DNA from: Porphyromonadaceae bacterium FC4
GTDB taxonomy: Bacteria; Bacteroidota; Bacteroidia; Bacteroidales; Porphyromonadaceae
Direction of reading: 5' to 3'
Assembly (NCBI GenBank): GCA_900120395.1
Contig: LT635553.1
Span: forward strand, 278,298-342,297
DNA length: 64,000 nucleotides
Shown here: in pieces, positions 1 through 7,839 of the stretch
Layout: every line of letters starts with the position of its first letter
How positions within the stretch are numbered: position 1 is the first letter of the stretch
Notes under the pieces: model-generated
Database searches by the model: none
Told to the model about the DNA's origin: nothing
Seen by the model: the letters and a program-made list of their open reading frames with translations, nothing else
Made by a program: the position numbers and the translations under genes

Positions 1-798
1 GAGGACCAGGTCGTCCGGGAGGTAGCGGGTGTAGTGTACCGTGTGGATCGTGTCCACGGTGATCGAGTCGCGCCAGATGGTGTCGTTGCGTACCGCCGGC
101 ATGCTGCGGGTGGTGATGATGCTGTCCAAAAAGGCGATACCCTCGGTGGGGTTGTCGTAGCGATAGTTGCCGTCTGCCTCCTGTAGGGCGTAGATGTGGT
201 AGCTGCCGTGCTTGATGTTTCGGATGACGAAGCGTGCGTAGTCCGAGGTGCGGCTCATCCGCAGGAAGGTGGTGTCTCTGAACGCCGAAGGCATACTGTC
301 GGCAGGATGTATGCCGACCACTACGTTTTGTACGGGCTCGAGGTTGCGAGCATCCAGCACCATCCCGGCGAAGGCCATCGTGTCGATGGCGTCACCGGTG
401 GAGAAGGCTACGGAGAAGTTTTCGAGCGCATTGCCCTCGTTGTTGTCCTGTACGGCATCAGTGAAGTCGAGGGTATAGGTGGTGTTTGGGATGAGGGAGT
501 CCTCTAGAACGATCTCCACGCGCTTCCCCAGGGCTTGGATTTGTGGTCTCTGGAGCTGGGGCGGGGAGATGATGACCTTTTTCTGTGGGTCTTTGAGCGT
601 GATGTACTCGTCGAAGGTGAGCGTGATGCGCTTCTTGCTGACATTTAGCGCCCCATCCTCCGGGGTCATCTTGATCAGCTTGGGTGGGTCGTCGTCGTAG
701 GGACCGCCACCGGGAGCGACGCGGTTGGCACAGCCGTAGACCAACCCTATAAGCAAGAGGGTCGCTGTGAACAGTATGTGGTTGGCTCGTTTTTGCAT
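1..798 (-). CDS. Ig-like (SbsA/Big_5-type) domain lipoprotein, 3' end beyond window
   Basis: Starts with MQKRANHILF, followed by a hydrophobic stretch and the lipobox GLVYGC, so it is exported and lipid-anchored. Residues about 30-130 (PPKLIKMTPEDGALNVS, then FDEYITLKD and PNTTYTLDF) match the bacterial Ig-like domain found at the start of many Bacteroidota cell-surface lipoproteins. A second beta-rich region follows (VRNIKHGSYHIYAL). The frame stays open to base 1, giving at least 266 codons, so the C-terminus is missing. A good -7 box lies just upstream. The exact role is unknown; envelope-associated structural or binding function is inferred from the domain only. Confidence 0.8.
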   Translation of the reverse strand, partial: MQKRANHILFTATLLLIGLVYGCANRVAPGGGPYDDDPPKLIKMTPEDGALNVSKKRITLTFDEYITLKDPQKKVIISPPQLQRPQIQALGKRVEIVLEDSLIPNTTYTLDFTDAVQDNNEGNALENFSVAFSTGDAIDTMAFAGMVLDARNLEPVQNVVVGIHPADSMPSAFRDTTFLRMSRTSDYARFVIRNIKHGSYHIYALQEADGNYRYDNPTEGIAFLDSIITTRSMPAVRNDTIWRDSITVDTIHTVHYTRYLPDDLVL

Positions 799-826
799 CG
801 GGTATGAGTAAGGACAATGTCGTCCG

Positions 827-834
827 CAAAGTTA
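827..834 (-). promoter_or_regulatory. Putative -7 element for the Ig-like lipoprotein gene
   Basis: On the minus strand the sequence reads TAACTTTG, an exact match to the Bacteroidota -7 consensus TAnnTTTG, about 29 bases before the start codon. No clear -33 TTTG is present at the expected distance. Confidence 0.4.
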
Positions 835-861
835 GCCAAAACCTCGTAGACCCTCCACTGT

Positions 862-1716
862 CTACCGAATAAGCCCGAGGCAGCGATCCATGAGGTAGGT
901 GCGGGTCTCCTTGAGGGTGGGGATGGCGCGGAGCTCCTCAGGGGTGATGGGCTCTCCGATGTAGACATCGATGGTCTGCCCTTGTTTATTTAGGATCTCG
1001 ACAGGGATGCGCAGGACGTTTAGGTTGTAGCTGATTCGCCCGAGGTGGTAGAACCACTTGGAGTTTTCTCCACCAAACATCACGGGGTAGATCGGCTGAC
1101 CGGCGCGGCTGAGTATACGCACACTGTTCATCTGCCACGGCTGCTCCTTTGGCTTCTTTTTCGCCCAGTCGTAGTGAGCAATCCCTCCGGCTGGGAAGAG
1201 ACCCATGGGGTGACCTTGGGAGAGTTGCTTGGCAACCATGCGCAGCCCGGAGATGTTTTTCTCGGGAACGTGCTGGTAGTTTTTCTTGTTTTTGCGAGGA
1301 TGTATCGGGATCCACGTGTCGGCAAGAGGGGTGATGTAGGAGAGGAAGTTGTTGACCAGGACCTTGTAGTCGGGGCGTATACTGCCGATGATCGCCACCA
1401 GTATCAGTCCGTCTATGCCGCCAAAAGGGTGGTTGGATACGGTCACGAACGTCTCCTCGTGCTTCATCCTCTCCAGGTGCTCCTCGCCATGGATCCGGTA
1501 GCTGACACCAATGTCCGGATCGTCGAGAACCGCTTTGGCAAACTCTGCATGCCTCAGATGCCAGTGGCGACTCCCTATGGTATTTAGGTCATTGACCTTG
1601 GCGAACTTGAAGAGGAGCTCCCCAAGAACACTCCCCAGTGCTGAGTCGAAGAACGGTCCTACGGAGTCGACGAGGTCTTTGACGACTAGGATTTTGTTTG
1701 GATCGTACTGACTCAT
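862..1716 (-). CDS. Lysophospholipid-type acyltransferase (hemolysin/OlsF-like superfamily)
   Basis: A 284-residue protein with the acyltransferase block SNHPFGGIDG around residues 95-103 (His96 and Asp102 as the presumed catalytic dyad) and a downstream FPAGG block. HPFGG-D-G is the form seen in hemolysin-like acyltransferases of the PlsC superfamily, so transfer of an acyl chain to a lipid or amine acceptor at the inner membrane is the likely reaction; the acceptor cannot be read from sequence. Its ATG overlaps the stop of the upstream CDP-alcohol phosphotransferase gene (ATGA), indicating translational coupling. It is the last gene of a four-gene operon that also holds a nucleotidylyltransferase and an SDR reductase. 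Confidence 0.8.
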   Translation of the reverse strand: MSQYDPNKILVVKDLVDSVGPFFDSALGSVLGELLFKFAKVNDLNTIGSRHWHLRHAEFAKAVLDDPDIGVSYRIHGEEHLERMKHEETFVTVSNHPFGGIDGLILVAIIGSIRPDYKVLVNNFLSYITPLADTWIPIHPRKNKKNYQHVPEKNISGLRMVAKQLSQGHPMGLFPAGGIAHYDWAKKKPKEQPWQMNSVRILSRAGQPIYPVMFGGENSKWFYHLGRISYNLNVLRIPVEILNKQGQTIDVYIGEPITPEELRAIPTLKETRTYLMDRCLGLIR

Positions 1717-2639
1717 AGAGTGGGTGGGGTAGCCCGCTCGATCGAAGCTGTAAACTCGCGACAGAGCATCTCGTGCTGTTTGCGTGCGGTGAAGAAGACG
1801 ATGTTTAGGAAGAACACCTCGTAGACGAAGTAAAACCAGATCTGCCCTGATAGTGCGAAGATAAAGAGGGGAATGGTCCTGCCGTTGAAGGTCATCAGGT
1901 CTACCAGTTTCATGATGATCCTACTGCCGGCTCGGAAGCGGCTTCGGTCTTCCTTCGTGATGTCGTGGCGCCGCATGGATACGAGCATCGCCTGTAGGTC
2001 AGGTGTGATGCTGCTCTGGAGGTAAGTGTACCATACGTATAGCTTGAAAAAGAAGCGCTTGTACCCCGGCTCCATCTGTGCGTACCGCTCCTTGATCTGA
2101 TCGTAGGTGGTAAACTCCTTCCCCGTTTCCGGGCTGATGAAGCGTAGATGGAGCGTCTTGTAGTAGTCCGTGATGAATGCCTGCTGAAAGTGGCTCAGCA
2201 TCGACAGAAAAGCGATGACAAAGATGAACCAGTACCCATACTCGTTGTAGATCCTGAGGCTGAGAGCGACATACAGAGTGATGAACCAAAAGTCCCCCGC
2301 CATGCCGTCCAGGATCCTGCCAATGGGTGAGTACCTGCCGGTAAGCCGTGCCAACTGACCATCGACGCAGTCTAGGATATTGGCGCTCATCATCAGTAGG
2401 ATGGCAAGTACAGTCGTCCAGAGAGAGGGGTAAAAGAAGCACCACGCTCCCGCCATCCCTACGAAGATGCTGATGATGGTGATGGTATTGGGTGAGATGG
2501 GCGTGTGCTGTAGGTGCCGTGCGATCCAGAAGCCGATAGGTCTGTAGAAGATACGGTCTATAGTGTTTTCGGTCTCCAGAGACTTTAGCGAACTGATGTA
2601 CTCGGGACTATCTTCGATCTCTATATCTAATTCAGGCAT
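1713..2639 (-). CDS. CDP-alcohol phosphotransferase family membrane protein
   Basis: A 308-residue polytopic membrane protein. The family signature is visible at residues 90-111: Asp90, Asp93-Gly94, Ala97-Arg98, Gly107 and Asp111, which bind the CDP-alcohol and metal. The fourth acidic residue is displaced: the usual D-xxx-D end reads D-GMAG-D (Asp111, Asp116), so Gly115 occupies the place of the normal catalytic Asp. The enzyme should join a CDP-activated alcohol or diacylglycerol to an alcohol acceptor in the inner membrane. Because a glycerol-3-phosphate-type cytidylyltransferase is encoded two genes upstream, CDP-glycerol or another CDP-polyol is a plausible donor (inference). It overlaps the acyltransferase start by 4 bases. 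Confidence 0.8.
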   Translation of the reverse strand: MPELDIEIEDSPEYISSLKSLETENTIDRIFYRPIGFWIARHLQHTPISPNTITIISIFVGMAGAWCFFYPSLWTTVLAILLMMSANILDCVDGQLARLTGRYSPIGRILDGMAGDFWFITLYVALSLRIYNEYGYWFIFVIAFLSMLSHFQQAFITDYYKTLHLRFISPETGKEFTTYDQIKERYAQMEPGYKRFFFKLYVWYTYLQSSITPDLQAMLVSMRRHDITKEDRSRFRAGSRIIMKLVDLMTFNGRTIPLFIFALSGQIWFYFVYEVFFLNIVFFTARKQHEMLCREFTASIERATPPTL

Positions 2640-2672
2640 TGTAGTGTCTGTCTTTTTTGTATTAAACGTGAG

Positions 2673-3410
2673 TTATTTGTAGCTATACCCACCGGACACA
2701 GGGATGATGTCGCCGTTGAGATAGCTGTTTTCTACCGCAAGCCTAAAGACCTCTCCTATCTCCTCGGGGGTGGCAAAGCGGTGCAGAGCTACTTTGTTCT
2801 CAATGTTTCGACGGATCTCGGCGGGTTTATTCTTCTGCCACTCGGTATCGACGAAGCCCGGTGCGATCCCCACCGTACGGTGTTGATAGGGCTCGATGTG
2901 CTTGACTAGGTTCCGGACCAGGGCATGCACGGCACTCTTGGTGACTGCGTAGGCGAGCGAAGTGCCGTGTGGCTCTATCGCCATCATGGATCCGGTAAAG
3001 ACAAAAACACCGCCCGGCTCCATCAGCGGGGCGAGCTTCTCAGTCAGAAAGACGGGGAAGTGGACGTTGGCATCAAAGACTCTCCGCCAAGCGTCAGCGT
3101 CGTACGCACCGAAGGGCTCACGGTAAGTGAGGTTGGCGTTGAAGAGTACCGCAGTGGGGTACCAGCCAAGTGCCTTGGCCTCGTCCAGTACTTGCTGTGG
3201 TGCTTCCGGGTCGGCTACGTCCAGCTGACTGATGTAGAGCTCCTTGGTTGGGTAGCGGCTCAGTAGTTCGTCGCGACAAGCGGCTGCCGCAGCACTGTCC
3301 GAGGCATAGGTGAGCCAGACAGCGTCGGTCTGCTCACAGGCGAGCAACGCTTCGGCGGCTGCCCGTCCTATACCCTTGGTCCCTCCGGTGATCAGTATCT
3401 TGTGTCCCAT
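2673..3410 (-). CDS. SDR-family NAD(P)-dependent oxidoreductase
   Basis: A 245-residue short-chain dehydrogenase/reductase. The Rossmann motif TGGTKGIG lies at residues 8-15, the conserved Asn motif is NAN (91-93) rather than NAG, and the catalytic residues are Ser141 and Tyr154-xxx-Lys158 (YAVTK). The C-terminus has the usual IAPGFVDTE and VSGGYS blocks. It is 9 bases downstream of the cytidylyltransferase and 33 bases upstream of the CDP-alcohol phosphotransferase, so it probably makes or reduces the alcohol precursor, or a lipid intermediate, of that pathway. A ketoacyl-lipid reductase role cannot be excluded; substrate is not readable from sequence. Confidence 0.8.
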   Translation of the reverse strand: MGHKILITGGTKGIGRAAAEALLACEQTDAVWLTYASDSAAAAACRDELLSRYPTKELYISQLDVADPEAPQQVLDEAKALGWYPTAVLFNANLTYREPFGAYDADAWRRVFDANVHFPVFLTEKLAPLMEPGGVFVFTGSMMAIEPHGTSLAYAVTKSAVHALVRNLVKHIEPYQHRTVGIAPGFVDTEWQKNKPAEIRRNIENKVALHRFATPEEIGEVFRLAVENSYLNGDIIPVSGGYSYK

Positions 3411-3419
3411 GACGGAGAG

Positions 3420-3884
3420 TTACTTGATGGATTCTTCTTTGGGGTTGGGCTTTTGAGCCTGCTCTTTGCTCAGCCGGGAGTGGTAGGACTCGGCGACAGC
3501 CTCCTTGATGTTGGTGCTGGAGACACCGGTGCCGTATGGGAAATAAAAGACCTGTACACCCAGATCGCGTAGGTAGTCGTACTTTCCCTCCCAGTCGTCA
3601 CCGACCACAAAGGCATCAATATTGAGCTTCTTCACGATCTCGGTGTGGTTGAGTGAGTGCTGTGGGATGACGATGTCGGGAGCCTTGAGAGCCTCGACGA
3701 TCTCCTTTCGCTCTTCAAAGGGAATGATAGGTGCCGGCTTGTAGCTCTTGACCAGCTCGTCCGTGCTAATCCCCACGATCAATATATCACCCAAGGCTCG
3801 TGCGTAGTTGATCATGCGCAGGTGGTTGGCATGAAACATATCAAAAGTCCCCGAGGTGTATACTATAGTCTTTCCTTTGAACAT
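3420..3884 (-). CDS. Cytidylyltransferase-like protein (glycerol-3-phosphate/polyol type)
   Basis: A 154-residue single-domain nucleotidyltransferase. It opens with KTIVYTSGTFDMFH, typical of TagD/GCT-type enzymes that activate a phospho-alcohol with CTP. The start at 3884 is chosen because family members begin a few residues before this strand; the frame is open further upstream but the extension is unlike the family. The signature HxGH reads His18-Ala-Asn-His21, with Asn in place of the usual Gly. GVSSTNI matches the third conserved block (RTxGISTT type), again altered. First gene of the four-gene operon ending at 862. Substrate could be glycerol phosphate, another polyol phosphate or an amino-alcohol phosphate. 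Confidence 0.75.
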   Translation of the reverse strand: MFKGKTIVYTSGTFDMFHANHLRMINYARALGDILIVGISTDELVKSYKPAPIIPFEERKEIVEALKAPDIVIPQHSLNHTEIVKKLNIDAFVVGDDWEGKYDYLRDLGVQVFYFPYGTGVSSTNIKEAVAESYHSRLSKEQAQKPNPKEESIK

Positions 3885-3971
3885 AGTTGCAGTTATGTTA
3901 GGTGTATTTGAGCGTACTGTATCGTTTTTCAGTCCTGCTCGATGAGTTATAACATCCGCTAATATACGAAA

Positions 3972-3979
3972 TATCTTTG
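3972..3979 (+). promoter_or_regulatory. Possible plus-strand -7 element in a 377-bp gap
   Basis: TATCTTTG matches TAnnTTTG exactly. The -33 region (TTAT) is poor. No protein gene lies downstream on this strand before the end of ackA; the next landmark is the hairpin at 4155-4194. The gap 3885-4261 contains several inverted segments (for example GTGGTGC against GCGCCAC) and could encode a small RNA, but nothing in it was recognised as a known RNA. Confidence 0.2.
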
Positions 3980-4146
3980 TGGTGCAGCCTCTTTTTGGCT
4001 GTGAGAAGGCAGAAAGCGCCACCGAAGCGGAACTATTTCCCGCCGAACCGTTTGCCTCATCCACCCGGCTGCTGTCCGCATGGTAGCGGTGGCTCCCGCA
4101 CACAAGTAAAAGCGCCAAGGGGTGTGGTTCCGTAGGGCTATGGGAG

Positions 4147-4194
4147 AGGAAAAGACAACCCCGTGCAGCACACCAAAATGCTGTACGGGGTTGT
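4147..4194 (-). terminator. Rho-independent terminator of pta-ackA
   Basis: Arms 4155-4170 and 4179-4194 pair over 16 bases with one G-T pair and an 8-base loop. On the minus strand the stem is followed by CTTTTCCT. It lies about 70 bases after the ackA stop codon. Confidence 0.7.
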
Positions 4195-4261
4195 GCTCTC
4201 TTGTGCTGTGCGCTCAGAGGTGAGCGTAGCGACCTGTTGCCTTAGGGCAGGGACGCATGCG

Positions 4262-5464
4262 TTACTTCTCAGAGACGAGGGCGAGGGTGTCCTTAGCGAT
4301 GAGCAGCTCCTCGTCGGTGGGGATGATGGCTATCTTCACCTTGCTATCCGGTGCGGAGATGAGCACTTCCTTGGCGCGTACCTTGCGGTTGAGTTCCTTG
4401 TCGATCTTGATGCCGGCGTAGTCCATCTCATCGCAGACGTACTCGCGAGTGACGGCTTGGTTTTCGCCCACCCCGCCGGTGAAGATGATGGCATCAGCGC
4501 CGTTGAGTTCGGCTAAAAATGCACCCAGATACTTCTTGATCCGGTGGTTGTACATGTTCATGGTTAGGATGGCGCGCTCGTTGCCGGCTTCCATGCCCGA
4601 CTCGATGTCGCGCATGTCGCTGGAGATCTCGCTGACGCCGAGGACTCCGGACTCCTTATTGATCAGTTTGTTGAGCCCGTCGGTGTCGAGCCCCTCTTTT
4701 TGCATCACATAGACGAGTGCTCCGGGGTCGATGTCTCCGGTGCGGGTCCCCATCATGAGTCCCTCTGCCGGGGTGAGTCCCATGGAGGTGTCGACTACCT
4801 TGCCGCCTTTGATGGCAGCGAGGGAGCCCCCATTGCCGATGTGGCAAGTGATGATGCGTGCCGTGTCGTAGTCCAGACCGAGGAACGCAGCCCCGCGCTT
4901 GCTCACGTAGCGGTGGCTGGTGCCGTGAAAGCCGTAGCGGCGTACTTTGTAGTCACTGTACATCCTATAGGGGAGCGGGTACATGTAGGCGTACGGCTCC
5001 ATGCTCTGGTGGAATGCTGTATCAAATACCGCCACCTGGGGTACATCGGGCAGGAGCTTGGAGATCGCCGCCATACCCTTGAGGTTAGCGGGGTTGTGAA
5101 GAGGTGCCAGGTCGCTCAGGGACTGTACCTTCTTGATCACCTCGTCGGTGATGAGCGTGCTTGCACTAAAGGTCTCCCCTCCATGTACGACACGGTGTCC
5201 CACGGCGTTGATCTCGTTGATCGACTCAATGTACTTGTACTTGGGGTCTTGCAGCGTATCGAGGATGAGCTCCACCGCGGCAGTGTGCTCCGGCAGGTAC
5301 TTGTTGATGGTGACGGACTCGCCCATGCGGTCCTTAAACTTCAGAAATGACCCCTCCTGACCCACTCGCTCTACACCACCTTTGGCAATGACCTGTTCGT
5401 TCGTCATGTCGTAGAGCTTGTACTTGACGGATGAGCTTCCACAGTTGAGTACGAGTATTTTCAT
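4262..5464 (-). CDS. ackA: Acetate kinase
   Basis: A 400-residue acetokinase, the normal family length. It begins MKILVLNCGSSSVKYKLYD, the N-terminal phosphate-binding block, and carries GHRVVHGGE near residue 90, FDTAFHQSM and RYGFHGTSHRYV in the middle, and FTGGVGEN with a conserved Glu toward the C-terminus. It converts acetyl phosphate and ADP to acetate and ATP in the cytoplasm, the ATP-yielding end of acetate fermentation. It lies 26 bases downstream of pta in the same transcript, and a strong terminator follows. Nothing unusual seen. Confidence 0.97.
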   Translation of the reverse strand: MKILVLNCGSSSVKYKLYDMTNEQVIAKGGVERVGQEGSFLKFKDRMGESVTINKYLPEHTAAVELILDTLQDPKYKYIESINEINAVGHRVVHGGETFSASTLITDEVIKKVQSLSDLAPLHNPANLKGMAAISKLLPDVPQVAVFDTAFHQSMEPYAYMYPLPYRMYSDYKVRRYGFHGTSHRYVSKRGAAFLGLDYDTARIITCHIGNGGSLAAIKGGKVVDTSMGLTPAEGLMMGTRTGDIDPGALVYVMQKEGLDTDGLNKLINKESGVLGVSEISSDMRDIESGMEAGNERAILTMNMYNHRIKKYLGAFLAELNGADAIIFTGGVGENQAVTREYVCDEMDYAGIKIDKELNRKVRAKEVLISAPDSKVKIAIIPTDEELLIAKDTLALVSEK

Positions 5465-5490
5465 TTTTTCTGTATCTGGATTTTGGGATG

Positions 5491-6510
5491 TTATTGAATA
5501 GCTGCGCTAGCCTGTAGGCTGGTGATGGCGATCATGTGGTAGACATCCTCCACGGAGCAGCCTCTGCTGAGGTCGTTGACCGGGTGTGCGATGCCCTGTA
5601 GGATAGGTCCGACGGCTGTGGCTCCTCCCAGTCGCTGTGCCAGCTTGTAGCCGATGTTCCCACTCTGTAGGTCGGGAAATACGAGGACGTTTGCCTTGCC
5701 CGCCACTGTGCTACCCGGGGCTTTTTGTGCACCGGTCTTGGGGTCAAGAGCCGCGTCCACCTGTAGTTCGCCATCGATCTGCAGGTCCGGTGCGAGCTCA
5801 TGAGCGAGCTTGGTAGCCTCTACGACCTTGTCCACGTGCTCATGCTTGGCGCTGCCTTTGGTGCTAAAGCTCAGCATCGCGATCCTAGGCTCCATCCCGA
5901 CAATAGCGCGAGCGGTATCGGCGGAGGAGACAGCTATCTGAGCCAGTTCTTCGGCAGTGGGGTTGGGCATGACGGCACAGTCCGCCAAGACGAGGACCCC
6001 CTCCTCGCCGTAGTAGCGGTCCTGGAGGTGCTCGTCCATGATCAGGACGAAAGCACCACTCACCACCCGTACTCCGGGCTTGGTCTTGATGATCTGTAGG
6101 GCGGGACGGAGGACGTTGCCGGTGGTGTTTTGTGCACCTGCCACTTCACCGTCTGCTTCGCCGCTCTTGATGAGGAGTGTGGCGAGGTAGAGAGGATCCT
6201 CTACCTTCTTGAGCGCATCCTCGGGGGTCATCCCCTTCTTCTTGCGGAGCTCGTATAGGAGGTCGGCGTGCTTCTGCTTATCCGGATTCTGAGTGGGGGA
6301 GATGATGCGTGCACCGCCGAGGTGCTTCAGTCCCAGCTCGTTGGCTTTGTTGTGAATGTCGTCCGGCTCACCGATGAGGATGATCTTTGCCACTCCGTCC
6401 GTCAGGACACGGTCGGCGGCTTTGAGGGTGCGCTCTTCGGTGCCCTCAGGTAGGACAATGGTCCGTGGAGCTTGCTTGGCTTTTTGGACCAGCGTATCTA
6501 GTAAATGCAT
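5491..6510 (-). CDS. pta: Phosphate acetyltransferase
   Basis: A 339-residue short-form phosphotransacetylase made only of the PTA/PTB catalytic domain, without the N-terminal regulatory domains of the enterobacterial long form. Typical blocks are IVLPEGTEERTLKAAD, PLYLATLL, LVLADCAVMPNPT, SFSTKGSA, DGELQVDAAL and NVLVFPDLQSGNIGYK. It interconverts acetyl-CoA and acetyl phosphate, feeding ackA directly downstream. A full Bacteroidota promoter lies 54-85 bases upstream, so pta-ackA forms a self-contained operon. Confidence 0.96.
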   Translation of the reverse strand: MHLLDTLVQKAKQAPRTIVLPEGTEERTLKAADRVLTDGVAKIILIGEPDDIHNKANELGLKHLGGARIISPTQNPDKQKHADLLYELRKKKGMTPEDALKKVEDPLYLATLLIKSGEADGEVAGAQNTTGNVLRPALQIIKTKPGVRVVSGAFVLIMDEHLQDRYYGEEGVLVLADCAVMPNPTAEELAQIAVSSADTARAIVGMEPRIAMLSFSTKGSAKHEHVDKVVEATKLAHELAPDLQIDGELQVDAALDPKTGAQKAPGSTVAGKANVLVFPDLQSGNIGYKLAQRLGGATAVGPILQGIAHPVNDLSRGCSVEDVYHMIAITSLQASAAIQ

Positions 6511-6563
6511 AGTGATTTAGAAAAAGAATCTATCTGTGTGAGGTTGAAAATATTACTTCTGTA

Positions 6564-6595
6564 CAAAAATACCCTTTTGTGCCGAGTATCCCAAA
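6564..6595 (-). promoter_or_regulatory. Promoter of pta-ackA
   Basis: On the minus strand a -33 TTTG (6595-6592) is followed after 20 bases by TATTTTTG (6571-6564), an exact match to the Bacteroidota housekeeping promoter TTTG-N19-21-TAnnTTTG. Transcription should start near 6557, leaving a leader of about 45 bases. Confidence 0.75.
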
Positions 6596-6657
6596 GTCCG
6601 AGTCGGGCGAACTTCATCTCGATGCCCGCGACTGTTTTTTTGCCCCTGCGTGACGAC

Positions 6658-6752
6658 AAAAAAATTGACGGATAGTAGCGGAATGTTTCCAGTAGGAAAG
6701 AAAACAGTTTTACGGATAGAAGAGAACTGTTTCCAGTAGGAAACTTTTTGGC
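6658..6752 (-). repeat. 95-bp two-unit intergenic repeat, copy 1
   Basis: Two tandem units, each with the inverted motif TTTCCTACTGGAAA (here read on the minus strand) and a CTTCTATCCGT-type tail. The outer edges are AAAAGTTT-like inverted repeats. It lies between folP and pta and is one of seven copies in the window. The rest of 6596-6801 holds nothing else recognised. Confidence 0.85.
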
Positions 6753-6801
6753 TTCTGCAACTATTTGTATTTCAGTGATATAATAGGTTGTTTGTTTTGG
6801 G

Positions 6802-7683
6802 TCAGTTGCCCCGGTCGAAGCTTCGGATCTTTTGGACAATCTTGACCGCCTCTACCGCTTCCCGGACATCGTGTACCCGTATGATGTGCGCTCCCTCCAG
6901 GAGGGCGTAGGTGTTGAGTACGGTGGTGCCGTTGAGCATCTCCTGCGGTGTCCCTCCGAGGAGGCGGTAGAGCATGCTCTTGCGGCTGATCCCCACCAGT
7001 ACGGGGTAGCCCAGGGGCATGAACTTGCCCAGGTCTGCCATCAACTCGTAGTTTTGGTCCGTAGTCTTGCTAAAGCCGTAGCCGGGGTCGAGGATGATGT
7101 TTTCGTCCCTTAGCCCGAGCTCCTTCACTCTCTTGAGCTGCACCATCATCTCATCGAGGACGCCGTCTGCCACACGTCCCTCGTACTCGCAGAGGCTCTG
7201 CATGGTCTTGGGCGTGCCCCGCATGTGCATGAGGATGTAGGGTACCTGCAGCTCTGCCACGGTGCGGAGCATGTCGCCGTCGATGATGCCGCCGGACACG
7301 TCGTTGATGATGTCTGCATCGCCCTCCTCGATGCACTTGCGAGCCACCTCCGCACGAAAGGTATCGACACTGACGATGGCATCGGAGTGCACTTCGCGTA
7401 TGGCTGTGAGTACCTCTCTCAGTCGCCGCCACTCCTCCTCCGGACTGACGTCGGCGGCATCGGGGCGGGAGGAGTAGCCCCCCACGTCGATCATCTCTGC
7501 CCCCTCGTCGAGGATCTGCTCGATGCGGTCGTGTATCTGCCGGTCGGTCCGGATGCGGCTGCCGGCGTAGAAGGAGTCCGGAGTGTGGTTGAGAATGCCC
7601 ATGACGACCGGTTGCCGGGTGAGGTCGAGGAGACGGCCCCGCACCTGGAGAGTCATGTGGCGATCAGGGGAGAGGGTGTTCAT
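6802..7683 (-). CDS. folP: Dihydropteroate synthase
   Basis: About 293 residues when started at MNTLSPDRH (7683); the frame is open upstream but that extension is not like the family. The first DHPS signature is VMGILNHTPDSFYAGS, followed by IDVGGYSSRPDA, then SVDTFRA, DIINDVSGG and ILDPGYGFSK, ending with GISRKSMLYRLLG and RVHDV. It condenses 4-aminobenzoate with the hydroxymethyl-dihydropterin diphosphate in folate synthesis, in the cytoplasm, and is the sulfonamide target. It appears to stand alone: the neighbours are divergent GH20 and, on the same strand, pta with its own promoter. Confidence 0.95.
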   Translation of the reverse strand: MNTLSPDRHMTLQVRGRLLDLTRQPVVMGILNHTPDSFYAGSRIRTDRQIHDRIEQILDEGAEMIDVGGYSSRPDAADVSPEEEWRRLREVLTAIREVHSDAIVSVDTFRAEVARKCIEEGDADIINDVSGGIIDGDMLRTVAELQVPYILMHMRGTPKTMQSLCEYEGRVADGVLDEMMVQLKRVKELGLRDENIILDPGYGFSKTTDQNYELMADLGKFMPLGYPVLVGISRKSMLYRLLGGTPQEMLNGTTVLNTYALLEGAHIIRVHDVREAVEAVKIVQKIRSFDRGN

Positions 7684-7802
7684 GTTGCTTGGTCTTTTTG
7701 AGGGTTGTATGTTGTCTTGATCCACCCCCTGCTTACAAAGGTGACAAAAATTGGGCGAACCTTCCATGTCGGGGAGGGGAAGTGTTTCAGGATTTTGAGG
7801 TA

Positions 7803-7821
7803 TATTGCTGCTCAAGCAATA
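7803..7821. promoter_or_regulatory. Small inverted repeat in the GH20 gene leader
   Basis: TATTGC (7803-7808) and GCAATA (7816-7821) pair, with one more A-T pair closing a 5-base loop, ending 18 bases before the GH20 start codon. It could be a weak hairpin near the ribosome-binding region or an operator. No clear promoter was found in 7684-7839. Confidence 0.25.
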
Positions 7822-7839
7822 ATCCCAAAAACTAAAGAC

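Noticed and set aside
3885-4118. N-terminal extension of the cytidylyltransferase
   Set aside because: The extra 78 residues do not resemble the family, which starts a few residues before the first strand.
6498-6839. Short open frames over the 95-bp repeats (also near 14128, 20152, 38045 and 46917)
   Set aside because: They encode the same peptide-like phrase only because the DNA repeat is shared; no start signal or codon bias supports them.
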